From positions 34,074-98,073 of the forward strand of contig JAABTV010000005.1 of assembly GCA_011389685.1 (NCBI GenBank): a stretch of 64,000 bases of DNA, read 5' to 3'. The position numbers and the translations under genes are program-made. A model generated the notes under the pieces. It made no database searches and was not told the origin of the DNA. It saw only the letters and a list, made by a program, of their open reading frames with translations. Within the stretch, counting starts at the first letter, position 1; each line of letters begins with the position of its first letter. Origin of the DNA: Paracoccaceae bacterium (GTDB lineage Bacteria > Pseudomonadota > Alphaproteobacteria > Rhodobacterales > Rhodobacteraceae). Below are positions 63,988-64,000 of this stretch, one piece after another.

Positions 63988-64000
63988 CGGATCAGGGGGC

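Overview
The window reads as a chromosomal segment of an alphaproteobacterium of the Rhodobacterales (Roseobacter/Paracoccus relatives). The reasons are the high GC content, a four-gene heterotetrameric sarcosine oxidase (soxBDAG), an alphaproteobacterial acetolactate synthase with a GEAS in place of the usual GDGS segment, an RNase E with a large acidic insertion in its S1 domain, an Entner-Doudoroff edd-eda pair, and the linked sets purL-bolA-grxD and pyrE-dnaB-alr. I see no insertion sequence, prophage or CRISPR array; most of the window is core genome, with several small repeat elements between genes.

Layout. 0-1.6 kb: the end of a RodZ-like protein and ispG (isoprenoid precursors). 1.6-1.9 kb: a palindromic repeat element framed by a 26-bp duplication of the ispG 3' end. 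1.9-4.5 kb (minus): two DsbA/ScsC-like thiol oxidoreductases and an M48 protease with TPR repeats, an envelope quality-control group. 4.6-10.9 kb (plus): an aminotransferase, then the cell-wall/translation block amiC-mrcA-prfB. 11-14.6 kb: an amidase, a DUF2189 membrane protein, and an XRE regulator divergent from a small OB-fold-like protein with paired operator-like dyads between them. 14.7-17.2 kb (minus): ilvB-ilvH behind a complete transcription attenuator with a 15-residue leader peptide. 17.6-19.9 kb (minus): ccmI, ruvX and a DUF1289 protein. 20-25.4 kb (plus): soxB-D-A-G. 25.5-28.6 kb: a DctB/DctD-like two-component pair whose regulator lacks the GAFTGA loop. 29-35.5 kb: rne after a long leader, ccdA, a hydrolase-like membrane protein and a cytochrome P450.

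35.5-38.8 kb (minus): purL, bolA, a small membrane protein and the CGFS glutaredoxin. 39-41.1 kb (plus): a PLP ammonia-lyase-like enzyme overlapping an M24 peptidase. 41.2-43.6 kb (minus): edd-eda under a LacI-type operator. 43.9-46.3 kb (plus): a lipoprotein, rlmI and a PIN-domain gene. 46.3-49.2 kb (minus): an M48 protease and a P450-DedA-small membrane protein operon. 49.3-50 kb: an Asp/Glu racemase or maleate isomerase family enzyme. 50.3-53.2 kb (minus): a VWA protein, a small membrane protein, a DUF2927 lipoprotein and a possible 57-residue protein. 53.3-55.5 kb (minus): a three-gene cobalt-type nitrile hydratase/thiocyanate hydrolase set plus a DMT exporter. 55.6-57.1 kb (minus): an isolated fliG and a small secreted Cys protein. 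57.5 kb: tRNA-Pro(UGG). 57.6-63.9 kb (minus): mlaF-mlaE, alr, a DUF1194 protein, an NTF2-like protein, dnaB and pyrE.

The most notable items are the ilvBH attenuator readable end to end, the split-beta (three-subunit) nitrile hydratase-type cluster with a His-rich alpha-subunit tail, the DctD-like regulator without its sigma54-contact motif, and several dispersed palindromic repeat families. Assignments rest on motif and family recognition by eye; no search was run.
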